Shown piece by piece: positions 43,790 to 53,532 of a stretch of 64,000 bases of DNA; within the stretch, counting starts at the first letter, position 1, and each line of letters begins with the position of its first letter. Under the pieces are notes generated by a model that worked only from the letters and a program-made list of their open reading frames with translations, ran no database searches and was not told the origin of the DNA. Both the position numbers and the translations under genes were made by a program. The DNA is from Achromobacter kerstersii. GTDB lineage: Bacteria; Pseudomonadota; Gammaproteobacteria; Burkholderiales; Burkholderiaceae_B. The DNA lies in the NCBI RefSeq assembly GCF_902859595.1, contig NZ_CADIJQ010000015.1, positions 37,904-101,903 on the forward strand. Direction: 5' to 3'.

Positions 43790-44482
43790 ATGGCCAGAAT
43801 TCTGGTGGTTGACGACGAAGTCGGTATACGCGAGCTTTTGTCGGAGATCCTTTACGACGAAGGACACACGGTCGAACTGGCCGAAAACGCGGCGCAAGCG
43901 CGCGCCGCACGCCTTCGCATGCGTCCTGATTTGGTGTTGCTGGACATCTGGATGCCCGACACCGATGGCGTGAGTTTGCTGAAGGAGTGGGGCTCGCAAG
44001 GCCTGCTCGACATGCCGGTGATCATGATGAGCGGCCACGCCACCATCGATACGGCAGTCGAAGCGACGCGCATCGGCGCCATGGATTTCCTGGAAAAACC
44101 GATCACGCTGCAACGTCTCTTGAAGACCGTTGCGGCGGGTTTGGCGCGCGGCCGCGCGCCGCATCCGGCGCCGGTTGCCGCACATCCTGCCGCCGCCAGC
44201 GCCACCGTGGCGCTTGAAGACGAGCTTGATCCCCCCGTGCTGACGACGGCGCCCGCCAATGACGCGCCGGTGGCGTCCAACGGGCTGCTGGGCAGCATTT
44301 CGCTGGATCAGCCGCTGCGGGAAGCGCGCGACGAGTTCGAACGCATCTATTTCGAATACCACCTGGTCCGCGAAAGCCACAGCATGACGCGTGTGTCGGA
44401 ACGCACCGGGCTGGAACGTACTCACCTCTACCGCAAGCTCAAGCAATTGGGCATCGAGTCGGCGCGCAAGCGCAGCACATGA
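43790..44482 (+). CDS. Short NtrX-like response regulator without AAA+ domain
   Basis: A 230-residue regulator. The receiver domain (1–125) has acidic DDE, the phosphoacceptor Asp52 in LVLLDIWMPD, and the EKPIT switch Lys. A Pro/Ala-rich linker (about 125–165) leads to a Fis-type helix-turn-helix (SMTRVSERTGLERTHLYRKLKQLGI). The sigma-54 AAA+ domain of classical NtrX (about 230 residues, GAFTGA loop) is absent, so it should not activate sigma-54 promoters in the usual way. The last 4 bases overlap trkA, tying regulation to potassium uptake. Confidence 0.93.
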   Translation: MARILVVDDEVGIRELLSEILYDEGHTVELAENAAQARAARLRMRPDLVLLDIWMPDTDGVSLLKEWGSQGLLDMPVIMMSGHATIDTAVEATRIGAMDFLEKPITLQRLLKTVAAGLARGRAPHPAPVAAHPAAASATVALEDELDPPVLTTAPANDAPVASNGLLGSISLDQPLREARDEFERIYFEYHLVRESHSMTRVSERTGLERTHLYRKLKQLGIESARKRST

Positions 44483-45858
44483 AAATCCTGATCATGGGCG
44501 CTGGTCGCGTAGGCACCAGCGTGGCCGAAAACCTGGTGTCCGAGGAAAACGACATCACCGTGGTGGATTCTGATTCCACGCAGTTGCAGTACCTGCAAGA
44601 ACACTTCGACTTGCGGGTCGTCCATGGCGACGGCTCGCAAGTGTCGGTGCTGGAAGCCGCTGGCGCCGCCGATACCGACCTGTTCATCGCCTGTGCGGCC
44701 TCTGACGCCGCCAACATGGTGGCGTGCAAGATCGCCCGCCAGCTGTTCAACATCCCCCGCCGCATTGCCCGCATCCGCTCCGCCGAATTTCCGGAGCACC
44801 CGGAATTGATGAGCGAAGACGGCTTCTGCATCGACGCCCTGATCAGCCCCGAACGCAGCGTCACGACCTATCTGCACAGCCTGATCGAATTCCCCGAGGC
44901 CTTGCAGGTCGTCGAATTCGCCGAAGGCCGCATCAGCGTTGTCACCGTGCGGGTCGGCCACGGCAGCCCGATGGCGCATTCGTCCGTCGACAAGCTGCGT
45001 GATGTCTGGCCCGACGTGAAGGCGCGCGTGATTGACGTCTTGCGCGGCGGACGCCCGTTGAGGGCGGGCAGCGGCACCGTGATCGCCCCGGGCGACGAAG
45101 TCGTGCTGGTGGTGGATTCGCGGGATGCGCGCCGTGCCGTGCGTCAGTTGCGCGATGCCGAGCGCGCCGTGCGCCGGGTGATGATCGCGGGCGGCGGCAA
45201 TATCGGCCTGCGTCTGGCGCGCCAGCTGGCCGAAGAAAAGTACAGCGTCCGCATCATCGAGCGCGACCTGAAGCGTTGCGAATACCTGGCGACCCAGTTG
45301 CCCGACAGCGTGCTGGTGCTGCATGGCAGCGGCACGGACGAGGCCCTGCTGGAACGCGAAAATATCGAAGACATGGATACCTGGCTGGCCCTGACCAGCG
45401 ACGACGAAGACAACATCATGTCGTCGTTGCTGGCCAAGCGGCTGGGCGCCCGCAAGGTGATCGCGCTGATCAACCGGCAGGCGTATGGCGAGCTGATGCA
45501 AGGCAGCCATATCGACATCGCCGTGTCGCCGTCGCAGGCGACGATGAGCGAACTGCTGCGCCATGTGCGGCGCGGCGACGTGGCAGCCGTGCACCGGCTG
45601 CGCCAAGGCGTGGCGGAAGCGCTGGAGGCCATCGCCCACGGCGACCGCTCCACCTCCAAGGTGGTGGGCCGGCCGGTTGGCCAGATCAGCCTGCCCAAGG
45701 GCGCCAGCATCGGCGCTCTGGTCCGGGGTGACGAAATCATCATGCCCGACGCCGACACCGTTATCGAAACGGACGACCACGTGATCGTCTTTGTGCCCTC
45801 GCGCCGGCAGATGCCGCGCGTGGAAAAGCTGTTCCAAGTCTCGGCGTCCTTCTTCTGA
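44479..45858 (+). CDS. trkA: Trk potassium uptake regulatory subunit TrkA
   Basis: A 459-residue cytosolic gating subunit with two RCK (NAD-binding) domains, each followed by a TrkA-C domain. The first Rossmann motif is MGAGRVG at residues 6–12 with the acidic VVDSD end. The second, IAGGGNIG, starts near residue 235. NAD/ATP binding by TrkA opens the TrkH pore. It overlaps the response regulator gene by 4 bases and precedes trkH by 53 bases. Confidence 0.97.
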   Translation: MKILIMGAGRVGTSVAENLVSEENDITVVDSDSTQLQYLQEHFDLRVVHGDGSQVSVLEAAGAADTDLFIACAASDAANMVACKIARQLFNIPRRIARIRSAEFPEHPELMSEDGFCIDALISPERSVTTYLHSLIEFPEALQVVEFAEGRISVVTVRVGHGSPMAHSSVDKLRDVWPDVKARVIDVLRGGRPLRAGSGTVIAPGDEVVLVVDSRDARRAVRQLRDAERAVRRVMIAGGGNIGLRLARQLAEEKYSVRIIERDLKRCEYLATQLPDSVLVLHGSGTDEALLERENIEDMDTWLALTSDDEDNIMSSLLAKRLGARKVIALINRQAYGELMQGSHIDIAVSPSQATMSELLRHVRRGDVAAVHRLRQGVAEALEAIAHGDRSTSKVVGRPVGQISLPKGASIGALVRGDEIIMPDADTVIETDDHVIVFVPSRRQMPRVEKLFQVSASFF

Positions 45859-45911
45859 TGCGCGCCGTTCCCATGCTCCCTTGCGGGCCACGCGCCGCTG
45901 GATAGGCTCCC

Positions 45912-47381
45912 ATGAAGCGCGTCCTGGGCACCCTCTATATCTTGGGTCTGACCATGGTGATGTTCGCCCTCACCATGCTGATTCCGTTGGTGGTCGCGTA
46001 TGTCGGCGGCGACGCCGCGCGCCAGGCGTTCCTGAACGGCTTCCTGATCTCGGTGGGCATCGGGGGCGGGCTGGCCGCGCTGACCCGGCGCAGCCGCTGT
46101 GAACTCCGGGCGCGTGACGGCTTTGTGTTGGTCTCGGCCGTGTGGGCCGGGCTGCCGCTGTTGGCCGCGATTCCGCTGATGCTGTACTTCCACGGCGCGG
46201 GGCTGCCACTGTCGTTCACGGGCGCCTATTTCGAGGCCATGTCCGGACTGACGACCACCGGCGCCACGGTGCTGACCAACCTGGACGCCTTGCCCGCGTC
46301 GATCAACCTGTGGCGCGCCACGCTGATCTGGATTGGCGGCATGGGCATCCTGGTGCTGGCCGTGGCGATTTTGCCGCTGCTGGGCGTGGGCGGCCATCAG
46401 GTCGTGCGGGCCGAAACGCCCGGGCCCATGAAGGACGAGCGCCTGACGCCGCGCATCGCCAGCACGGCCAAGGCGCTGTACGCGGTGTACTTCGTGTTCT
46501 CGATCCTGTGCTTCCTGGCCTACCGGGCGGTGGGGCTGTCGTGGTTTGAAGCCTGGTGCCACATGGCCACCACGATGGGCCTGGGCGGTTTTTCCACCTG
46601 GGACGACGGTTTCGCCCACTTCGATTCGGTGGCCGTGGAAATGGTGGCCATGGTGTTCATGCTGATCGCCGGCATCAACTTCGCCACCCACTTCAACGCC
46701 TTCCGCCAGCGCAGCCCGCGCGCCTACGTGCGGTGTCCGGAAGCCATTCCGTACCTGGTCATCGTGCTGGGGGTGGGGCTGGTCATTTCGGTGTTCCTGT
46801 ACGTCAAGGGCGTCTACGCCGAGCCGCTGGAAGCGCTGCGCTACGGCATGTTCAACACCATTTCGATGGCTACCACCACCGGCTACGCAAACACGGACTT
46901 CGCGCAGTGGCCCCTGTTTGCACCGCTGACGATGCTGCTGCTGTCCGGCTTCGCGACGTCGGCCGGGTCAACCGGGGGCGGCATCAAGATGATTCGCGCG
47001 ATCCTGCTGGTCAAACAGGCGCGCAACGAGCTGGTAACAATGTTGCACCCGCATGCGGTCAGCCCGGTGCGAATCAACGGCCGGGCAGTTGAGGGCCGCA
47101 CCATGTCGTCCGTGCTGGCCTTCATGCTGTTCTACGGGCTTTCTATCGCGGTTTTCACAAGCCTGCTGCTGCTCTCTGGGCTGGACCCGATTACGGCGTT
47201 CTCGGCCGTTTTCGCCAGCGTCAACAACACCGGCCCGGGCTTGGGCCCGGTGGGCCCCATGGGCAACTTCGCCGTGCTGTCTGATTTCCAGATCTGGGTC
47301 TGCACCTTCGCCATGCTGATCGGGCGCTTGGAATTGCTGACCGTGCTGGTGCTGTTCACGCCCATTTTCTGGCGCAAATAA
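45912..47381 (+). CDS. trkH: Trk potassium uptake channel TrkH
   Basis: A 489-residue potassium-translocating membrane protein with four pore-forming repeats. The selectivity-type segments are SGLTTTGAT, TMGLGGFST, MATTTGYAN and NNTGPGLGPVGP; each supplies a glycine to the K+ filter. The GGGIKMIRAILL gate region follows the third repeat. With TrkA it forms the low-affinity Trk system. It is the last gene of the run that starts at rsmB. Confidence 0.96.
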   Translation: MKRVLGTLYILGLTMVMFALTMLIPLVVAYVGGDAARQAFLNGFLISVGIGGGLAALTRRSRCELRARDGFVLVSAVWAGLPLLAAIPLMLYFHGAGLPLSFTGAYFEAMSGLTTTGATVLTNLDALPASINLWRATLIWIGGMGILVLAVAILPLLGVGGHQVVRAETPGPMKDERLTPRIASTAKALYAVYFVFSILCFLAYRAVGLSWFEAWCHMATTMGLGGFSTWDDGFAHFDSVAVEMVAMVFMLIAGINFATHFNAFRQRSPRAYVRCPEAIPYLVIVLGVGLVISVFLYVKGVYAEPLEALRYGMFNTISMATTTGYANTDFAQWPLFAPLTMLLLSGFATSAGSTGGGIKMIRAILLVKQARNELVTMLHPHAVSPVRINGRAVEGRTMSSVLAFMLFYGLSIAVFTSLLLLSGLDPITAFSAVFASVNNTGPGLGPVGPMGNFAVLSDFQIWVCTFAMLIGRLELLTVLVLFTPIFWRK

Positions 47382-47708
47382 GGGCCACCGGGCTCGAATT
47401 TTCACCCGGGATAACCCGATAAAGGGTTATCCCACCCCCTCTCGAAATCCGCTTCCTGACTTGGATTGCCGCCGCCATCGGCCCGCAACCCGCGCCGTTT
47501 CTATGTTGTAAGCACTTGCTCACTTATCCTCAGAGGGCAAAACTGGATGCTTCGCGATGTTGCACACAAATGTCACGATTTTCAATCGTTTTGCCACAAA
47601 CCTGCGGCTATCATGCGTTCACAAGCTGCCGTCTAGTGCCCCCCGGGATGTTGCCGGGCTTCAAGGTCGAACGGCGCATCCCTCATCAAACATTCAAAGG
47701 AGTCCGAG
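47382..47708 (+). other. trkH–ybdK intergenic region with a terminator-like hairpin
   Basis: A gap of 327 bases. A perfect 10-bp stem (47408–47417 with 47424–47433) around GATAAA stands 27 bases after the trkH stop. No T run follows, so termination there is only probable. The rest holds a moderately AT-rich stretch (47500–47630) where the ybdK promoter should lie; I could not find a well-spaced -35/-10 pair. An AGGAG is centred 10 bases before the next ATG. Confidence 0.55.
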
Positions 47709-48953
47709 ATGGAACAGATCCCGTTCATTTCGTCGGCCCCCAACACCTTGGGCATCGAACTCGAGCTGCAACTGATCGACCCCCGTAGTTTTGATTTGAC
47801 CGCTGCCTCCGATGAACTGTTGGCCCAGATGGCCAACCACCCCATTGCCGATCGCGTTAAACCGGAAATCACGCGGTCAATGATCGAACTGAATTCCTCG
47901 GTGCATGAGCACCCCATGGGCCTGCTGGCCGAAATGCGCGAAATGCGCGACGCCTTGGTCGAAGCCGCCGACGCGGTCGGCGTATCGGTCGCAGGCGGCG
48001 GGGCGCATCCGTTCATGCGGTGGCAAGAGCGGTCTATCTCGGACACCCCGCGCTTCCAGTACCTGGCCGAAATGTACGGTTACCTGGCGCGTCAATTTAC
48101 GGTTTTCGGCCAACACATCCACTTGGGCGTGAAAAGCGGCGACGATTCCATCAAGTTGCTGCGCCGTCTGTCCCCTTATGTGCCGCACTTCATCGCGCTG
48201 TCGGCCTCGTCGCCGTACTGCGAGGGCGTGGATACGCTGTTTTCGTGCTCGCGTCTGAACGCGGTGAACAGCTTCCCGCTGGCTGGCCACATGCCGCCTG
48301 AAGTAAAGGACTGGTATCAGTTCGAGGCCCATCTGGCCCAGCTGCGTGAATACGGCCTGGCGGAAAGCATCAAGGACTTGTACTGGGATATCCGCCCGAA
48401 GCCGGAGTTCGGCACGGTCGAGATCCGCGTCTGCGACACCCCGCTGACGGTTGAACGCGCTTGCCAGATCGCGGCATTCGCTCAGGCCTTGGCCGTGCTG
48501 CTGATGCGTGAAGAGGACCCCAGCGACAAGGCGTGGCTGTCCTATCGCAGCAACCACTTCCAGGCTTGCCGTTTTGGCTTGCAGGGCAGTTACGTGACGC
48601 CGGACGGCCAGCGCCTGCGCCTGATGGACCATCTGCGCGCCTTGTTCCAGCGCCTGATGCCGGTGGCGGAAGAGCTGGGCACGGGCGACATGATCGCCGC
48701 GCTGCGCGACGAAGCCATGCGCAGCGGCAACGATGCGCGCTGGCTGCGTAGCCAGTTCCATCGCCTGCGCGACCTGCCGCTGGTGGTTGACGCCATGGCG
48801 CATGCCTGGCGTGGCGAGTCGGCGGCTGCCGCTGCCCCGGCGGAACCCACGGCGGTGCTGCGCCGCCGTATCCGGGCGAACTCTGAGCCAATGCAGCCTT
48901 TGTCGGCCTCTGAACCGGGGGTCAGCGTGCCCCTGCCGGAACGCCTGCACTAG
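47709..48953 (+). CDS. YbdK-family carboxylate-amine ligase (GCS2 type)
   Basis: A 414-residue ATP-dependent ligase related to glutamate–cysteine ligase. The start reads SSAPNTLGIELELQLID, with the Mg/ATP-binding Glu residues in GIELE. Then VAGGGAHPFMRW, GQHIHLGV and the late FGTVEIRVCDTPLTV strand appear, all typical of the family. YbdK of E. coli has weak glutamate–cysteine ligase activity; the physiological substrate here is not clear. It stands alone between the Trk run and a convergent methyltransferase gene. Confidence 0.93.
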   Translation: MEQIPFISSAPNTLGIELELQLIDPRSFDLTAASDELLAQMANHPIADRVKPEITRSMIELNSSVHEHPMGLLAEMREMRDALVEAADAVGVSVAGGGAHPFMRWQERSISDTPRFQYLAEMYGYLARQFTVFGQHIHLGVKSGDDSIKLLRRLSPYVPHFIALSASSPYCEGVDTLFSCSRLNAVNSFPLAGHMPPEVKDWYQFEAHLAQLREYGLAESIKDLYWDIRPKPEFGTVEIRVCDTPLTVERACQIAAFAQALAVLLMREEDPSDKAWLSYRSNHFQACRFGLQGSYVTPDGQRLRLMDHLRALFQRLMPVAEELGTGDMIAALRDEAMRSGNDARWLRSQFHRLRDLPLVVDAMAHAWRGESAAAAAPAEPTAVLRRRIRANSEPMQPLSASEPGVSVPLPERLH

Positions 48954-48980
48954 GCACGCGTTCCGGGGCGCGGACCCTGT

Positions 48981-49916
48981 TCAGGGGTTTCCGCGCTGCC
49001 GGCCGCCGATGGCGCTGACGGACAGCCGGGTTTCTCCGGCCACCGTTCGATGCGCGGCGGCGCGCCAGGCGTGGCCATAGGCCACTTCAATACTCAATGC
49101 GATCAGCCCGTCGGGCCGTCGCTGCGCTTCCAGCGCGGCGACGAGGCGGTCGCGCCAGTCGCGGCCGACCAGCCCGCCACGACGGCCTTCAGCCGGGTTG
49201 CCGCCTAGCGCGCGCACGTCCGCCAGCAGCTTTTCGGGGCTGCGGTAGGTCAAGGTCAGGATTTCCTGGTCCATGACCGGGTCGGCAAAGCCGTTTTCCA
49301 CCAGCAGGTCACCAAAGTCGTGCATGTCCACAAAGGACGGCGTGGTGGTGGCCAGACCGGCGTCGGTCAACGCCTGGCGCAGCTCGCGCAGCGTGGCCGG
49401 CCCCAGACAGGAGAACATCGCCAGCCCGCCCACCTTCAGGATGCGCCGCCATTCGGCCAGTACGGCGTGCGGGGCGCGATGCCAGTGCATGGCCAGGTTC
49501 GACCAGACCAGTTCCAGCGATTCCGGGGCCAGCCCCGTCTCCGCCAGATCGGCGTTGACGAAGGCCGGGGCAGACGGGCCGCGGCGGGCCAGCTTGCCGA
49601 TCCAGGCGCCCAGGCCCGCAGGCGCGTGGCGCTTTCTGGCCAGCTCCAGCAGCGGTTCGCAATTGTCCAGCCCGGTGTAGGCGGCATCTGTATAGCGTTC
49701 GCGCAGCAGGGGTAGGTTATCGCCGGCCCCACAGCCGGCATCCAGCATCGCTTGCGGTTGTACGCGTATGTATTGCAGGCGGCCAAGCATGCGGCGGGCC
49801 ACTTCGCCATACAGAAATTGAGCGTCAGACAAGTCGCCACGGCGGGCAAACTGGCGCGGCACATCGGCGCTGACGATGGGAAGAGTGGGGAGAGGGGCGG
49901 ATTCTGGCAGGGACAT
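48981..49916 (-). CDS. BioC-like SAM methyltransferase
   Basis: A 311-residue class I methyltransferase. The SAM motif is MLDAGCGAGDNLPLL; YTGLDNCEPLLELA supplies the acidic ribose contact. The middle segment LVWSNLAMHWHRAPHAVLAEWRRILKVGG (key words SNLAMHW and LKVGG) and FVDMHDFGDLLVENGF are like malonyl-ACP methyltransferase BioC. The rest of the biotin pathway is not here, so the BioC role is an inference. ATG 49916 is preferred to a GTG at 49925. It is divergent from comF. Confidence 0.83.
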   Translation of the reverse strand: MSLPESAPLPTLPIVSADVPRQFARRGDLSDAQFLYGEVARRMLGRLQYIRVQPQAMLDAGCGAGDNLPLLRERYTDAAYTGLDNCEPLLELARKRHAPAGLGAWIGKLARRGPSAPAFVNADLAETGLAPESLELVWSNLAMHWHRAPHAVLAEWRRILKVGGLAMFSCLGPATLRELRQALTDAGLATTTPSFVDMHDFGDLLVENGFADPVMDQEILTLTYRSPEKLLADVRALGGNPAEGRRGGLVGRDWRDRLVAALEAQRRPDGLIALSIEVAYGHAWRAAAHRTVAGETRLSVSAIGGRQRGNP

Positions 49917-49952
49917 TTCGGTCACGCCCGCGACGTCGCCGCGGGGCGGAAC

Positions 49953-50717
49953 ATGATTTCATGGGGGATGGCACCCATTATTGCGCATCCCGGCCGACGT
50001 ACCCGATTGCCCCTACAGGCCATGGGGCGGTGGTTGGCGTCCCGAATCGGCTGCGACTGCCCGCTGTGCGGCGCGCGTGTGGCGGGGGCGCGGCTATGTG
50101 GTGGGTGCCAGGCTGACATCACCTTTGCTCCGCCCGGCAGCCCGCCGCGTTGTACGCGTTGCGCCTTGCGCTTACCCCATACGGCGTCAACGTGCCCGGC
50201 TTGTCTGGGCGCCCCGCGCGCCTACCTGCGCACGATCGTCGCGTTCGACTACTTGCCCCCCGCTGACGCCCTGATTCGCATGCTGAAGACCCAGCTGCGC
50301 TTGAGCATGGCGCCGGTGCTGGCGCGCCTGCTGGCTGACGCCGTTCGCAGCGAAGACGGGCTGCCCGAAGGCATCTTGCTGGCGCCCATTCCCGCCAGCC
50401 GAGCGTCGCTGCGCCTGCGCGGCATGAATCCGGCGGCGGAGATCGCGCGCAGTTTGTCGGCGGAACTGAATGTGCCACTTGTCCGCCACGCGCTGCGCCG
50501 GCGGCGCGAAACGCCCCGGCAGACGGCGTTGGGCCGACGCGCCCGGCGTCAGGTGGCAGCGGGCGTGTTTCTGGGCGCGCCGTCGGTGCGGGGCCGGCAT
50601 GTCGCGGTGGTGGACGACGTCATGACCACGGGCAGCACCGTTGAAGCCGCCGCCGTCGCCTTGCTGGCGGCGGGCGCGGCCGGGGTGACCGTGCTGGTGG
50701 TCGCCCGTACGCCGTGA
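49953..50717 (+). CDS. ComF-family phosphoribosyltransferase-like protein
   Basis: A 254-residue protein. Four N-terminal cysteines (CPLCGARVAGARLCGGC) and a second pair (RCTRCALR, TCPACLG) form the ComF zinc region. The C-terminal phosphoribosyltransferase fold carries VAVVDDVMTTGSTVEAA. The family is needed for DNA uptake in naturally competent bacteria. The frame is open to 49752, but the ATG at 49953 (after GGGGCGGA) fits best; ATG 49968 is possible. Confidence 0.9.
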   Translation: MISWGMAPIIAHPGRRTRLPLQAMGRWLASRIGCDCPLCGARVAGARLCGGCQADITFAPPGSPPRCTRCALRLPHTASTCPACLGAPRAYLRTIVAFDYLPPADALIRMLKTQLRLSMAPVLARLLADAVRSEDGLPEGILLAPIPASRASLRLRGMNPAAEIARSLSAELNVPLVRHALRRRRETPRQTALGRRARRQVAAGVFLGAPSVRGRHVAVVDDVMTTGSTVEAAAVALLAAGAAGVTVLVVARTP

Positions 50718-50890
50718 CCCCGAACGCCTTGCGCCGCAAATCGGCGACAATTCCGCCAGGCGGCGCGTCGCTGCTCCGCATTCCGTCCGCGTTTTCGCCG
50801 TCTTGTATTGGGGGCTCGGCTTTCGGCCTAGCCCCTTCGCCCAGACCCGCCGCCCAGACTTTCCCCTAGCCTTCGCCCCGTAGCCCCGCC

Positions 50891-51361
50891 ATGTTCCACG
50901 TCATCCTCGTCTGCCCCGAGATTCCTCCCAACACCGGCAACGCCATCCGGCTGTGCGCCAACACCGGTGCTCAATTGCACCTGGTGCGCCCGCTGGGTTT
51001 TGAATTGGACGATGCCCGCATGCGGCGCGCCGGCCTGGATTATCACGAGTGGCAGCCCGTGCGCGTGCATGACACGTTGCAGGAAGCGCTGGACGATACG
51101 GGGGCGGACGCCTCCAGCATCTACGCGCTGACGACGCAGGCGCAGCGCAGCGTGGCAGACATCGGATTCAAGCCGGGGGATGTGTTCGTGTTCGGCCGCG
51201 AGACGGCCGGGCTATCGGATGAACATCAGGCGATGTTCGCGCCCCAGCAGCGCTTGCGCTTGCCGATGCGCGCCGGGCAGCGCAGTTTGAACCTGTCGAA
51301 CGCCGTCGCGGTGACGGTGTTCGAAGCGTGGCGTCAGCAAGGGTTTGAAGGCGGCGTGTAA
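50891..51361 (+). CDS. trmL: tRNA (cytidine/uridine-34-2'-O)-methyltransferase TrmL
   Basis: A 156-residue SPOUT-fold enzyme that methylates the wobble base of tRNA-Leu. The knot residues are in IPPNTGNAIRLCANTG, VFGRETAGL and the C-terminal RSLNLSNAVAVTVFEAWRQ. The length is that of a minimal SPOUT methyltransferase with no extra RNA-binding domain. The 173-base gap after comF contains no obvious hairpin. Confidence 0.96.
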   Translation: MFHVILVCPEIPPNTGNAIRLCANTGAQLHLVRPLGFELDDARMRRAGLDYHEWQPVRVHDTLQEALDDTGADASSIYALTTQAQRSVADIGFKPGDVFVFGRETAGLSDEHQAMFAPQQRLRLPMRAGQRSLNLSNAVAVTVFEAWRQQGFEGGV

Positions 51362-51389
51362 GCACGCCGCCTGTTCCTGAACGGCGCGC

Positions 51390-52382
51390 TCAATCCAGCG
51401 ACAGGTTCAGCTTTTCAATCACCTGGTCCCAACGCGCCTTCTCATTCTTGATGCGGGCGGTCAGGGCTTCCGGTGTGGACGGCGCGGGCGTGAAGTACTG
51501 CAACGCCAGTTGCTTGCGCACGGCGTCGCTGTTGATGATGCGGGCCAGCTCGCTATTGAGCCGTTCAACGATCGGGGTGGGCGTGCCTGCCGGGGCCAGC
51601 ACCGCGTTCCACGAAATGGCTTCAAAGTCGGGGTAGCCTTGCGAGGCCATCGTCGGCACGCCCGGCAGCGCTTCGCTGGGTTGCAGGCTGGTCACGGCCA
51701 GCAGCTTGACCTTGCCGTCGCGCGCTTGCGGCACGGCGATGGCGGGCACCATGAACCCGGCTTGCACATCGCCGCCGATGATGGCGGTAATGACCTGCGG
51801 GAAGCCGGAATAGGGAATGTGCGCCAGGTCCACACCGGCGCGTTCCTTGAACATTTCCATCGCCAGATGCGCCGAACTGCCCGGGCCGACCGAACCGTAA
51901 TTCAGCGAGTTGCCGCGGCCTTTGACGAGTTTGACGAAGTCCTGGACGTTGTCGACCTTCAGGCTGCCCGGCACGACCAGCACGTTGGGGCTGGTGCCCA
52001 CCAGCGAGATCGGCGCCAGATCGTTGATGGGGTCATAGCCCAGCGTCTTCTTGTACAGCGTGGGGGCCGTGACCAGCGGGCCGTTGATCGTGTAGAGCAA
52101 CGTATAGCCGTCGGGCTTGGCCTGCGACACGATGCGCGTGCCGATGTTGCCGCCCGCGCCCGGCTTGTTGTCGATGACGATGGGCTGGCCCAGCGCTTGC
52201 GACAGCGGCTCGGAAATCGTGCGCGCCAGAATGTCCGGCGACGAGCCGGGCGGGAAGGGCACGACCATATGGATCGGGTGATCGGGCCAGTCGGCATGGG
52301 CGGCGGCCGGCAGCACGGCGGCTAGAGCCAGGCACAGGCCGCGCAGAAGCGGGCCGACCCGGAGCTTGCGGGTTTGCGTCAT
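51390..52382 (-). CDS. Bug/TctC-family periplasmic solute-binding protein (second copy)
   Basis: A 330-residue binding protein with a signal peptide ending near AAAHA (about residue 30). The family start WPDHPIHMVVPFPPGSSPD and the IDNKPGAGGNIG ligand loop follow. GAGGAG lies 9 bases before the ATG. It differs widely from the Bug protein at 3952–4920 in the ligand loop, so a different ligand is likely. It runs in the same direction as gpsA, whose stop is 49 bases upstream. Confidence 0.92.
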   Translation of the reverse strand: MTQTRKLRVGPLLRGLCLALAAVLPAAAHADWPDHPIHMVVPFPPGSSPDILARTISEPLSQALGQPIVIDNKPGAGGNIGTRIVSQAKPDGYTLLYTINGPLVTAPTLYKKTLGYDPINDLAPISLVGTSPNVLVVPGSLKVDNVQDFVKLVKGRGNSLNYGSVGPGSSAHLAMEMFKERAGVDLAHIPYSGFPQVITAIIGGDVQAGFMVPAIAVPQARDGKVKLLAVTSLQPSEALPGVPTMASQGYPDFEAISWNAVLAPAGTPTPIVERLNSELARIINSDAVRKQLALQYFTPAPSTPEALTARIKNEKARWDQVIEKLNLSLD

Positions 52383-52431
52383 GAAGGATGTCTCCTCGAA
52401 AGGGGGCGGGTGTTTTGTTGTTAGGGTGAAA

Positions 52432-53517
52432 TCAGAGGTGGCCGCCCAGCGATTCGTCGTCCAGCGGGCCGCTGGCGTCCGCGCTTTCGTCGCGCGGGTC
52501 GCGCGCAAGCAGGGCGGACACCGCGGTCATGGGGGCGACGCCGTCAAACAGCACGGCGCAGACGGCTTCGGTGATGGGCAGTTCGACGTTGATGGCGCGG
52601 GCGCGGTCGCGCGCGGCGCGGGCGCAGCGCACGCCTTCGGCGGTGATGCCGCTGGCGAGGATGTCGGCCAGCTTGCGGCCGGCGCCGATTTCCAGGCCCA
52701 CGCGGCGGTTGCGCGACAGTTCGCCCGTGGCGGTCAGCACCAGGTCGCCCAGGCCCGTCAGGCCGGCGAAGGTGCTGGCGCGTGCGCCCAGCGCAACGCC
52801 AAAGCGGGTCATTTCGGCCAGGCCGCGGGTGATCAGCGCGGCGCGGGCGTTGGTGCCCAGCGCCAGCCCGTCGCCAATGCCACAGGCGACTGCAATCACG
52901 TTTTTCAGCGCGCCGCCCACTTCCACGCCGACCAGATCAGCGCTGGCGTACACGCGCAGCGCCGCGCCGTGAAACGCGGATGTGGTGGCGTCACGCAACG
53001 CGGTGCTGGTGCTGGCCACCGTCAGCGCAACCGGCAGGCCTTGAGCGACTTCGCGCGCAAACGACGGGCCCGACAAGGCGCCGCCGATGGCGTCAGGCAG
53101 CGCCTGGCGCATGATTTCGTGGGGCAGCCTGGCCGTGTCGGCTTCAAAGCCTTTGCACGTCCAGACGATGGGGGTGTCTTGTAATCCCAACGCGGGCAAC
53201 CGGCGCGACAGTTCGCTGCAAATGGCGGTCAGCCCGGCCACGGGTACGCCCAGCACGATCAGGCGGCGTGCGCCCTCGTCTTGCAGGCTGCGCAGCGTGG
53301 CGTCGAGATCAGAGGAAAAATTCAGGGACTTGGGCAGAGAGATGCCCGGCAGATAGCGCGCGTTTTCATGCGTGGCGGCCATGGCGGCAGCCTGCGCGGC
53401 GTCGCGCGCCCAAAGCGTGGTGGCGTGGCGGCGGCTGGAGGCCGCCGCCAGCGCGGTGCCCCAACTTCCCGCACCCAGAACAGCAACGCGCAAGCGCGGC
53501 TCGGTGGGATGGTTCAT
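52432..53517 (-). CDS. gpsA: Glycerol-3-phosphate dehydrogenase [NAD(P)+]
   Basis: A 361-residue enzyme that reduces dihydroxyacetone phosphate to sn-glycerol 3-phosphate for phospholipid synthesis. The NAD motif is VLGAGSWGTALA, the catalytic Lys lies in GGALKNVIAVACGIGDGL, and the GPSFAREVA and TGLGDLVLTATG segments are conserved. A short acidic C-terminal tail follows the core. It starts 15 bases after the secB stop and belongs to the rhodanese–grxC–secB–gpsA run. Confidence 0.97.
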   Translation of the reverse strand: MNHPTEPRLRVAVLGAGSWGTALAAASSRRHATTLWARDAAQAAAMAATHENARYLPGISLPKSLNFSSDLDATLRSLQDEGARRLIVLGVPVAGLTAICSELSRRLPALGLQDTPIVWTCKGFEADTARLPHEIMRQALPDAIGGALSGPSFAREVAQGLPVALTVASTSTALRDATTSAFHGAALRVYASADLVGVEVGGALKNVIAVACGIGDGLALGTNARAALITRGLAEMTRFGVALGARASTFAGLTGLGDLVLTATGELSRNRRVGLEIGAGRKLADILASGITAEGVRCARAARDRARAINVELPITEAVCAVLFDGVAPMTAVSALLARDPRDESADASGPLDDESLGGHL

Positions 53518-53532
53518 CGGGGCGTGGCGTGC

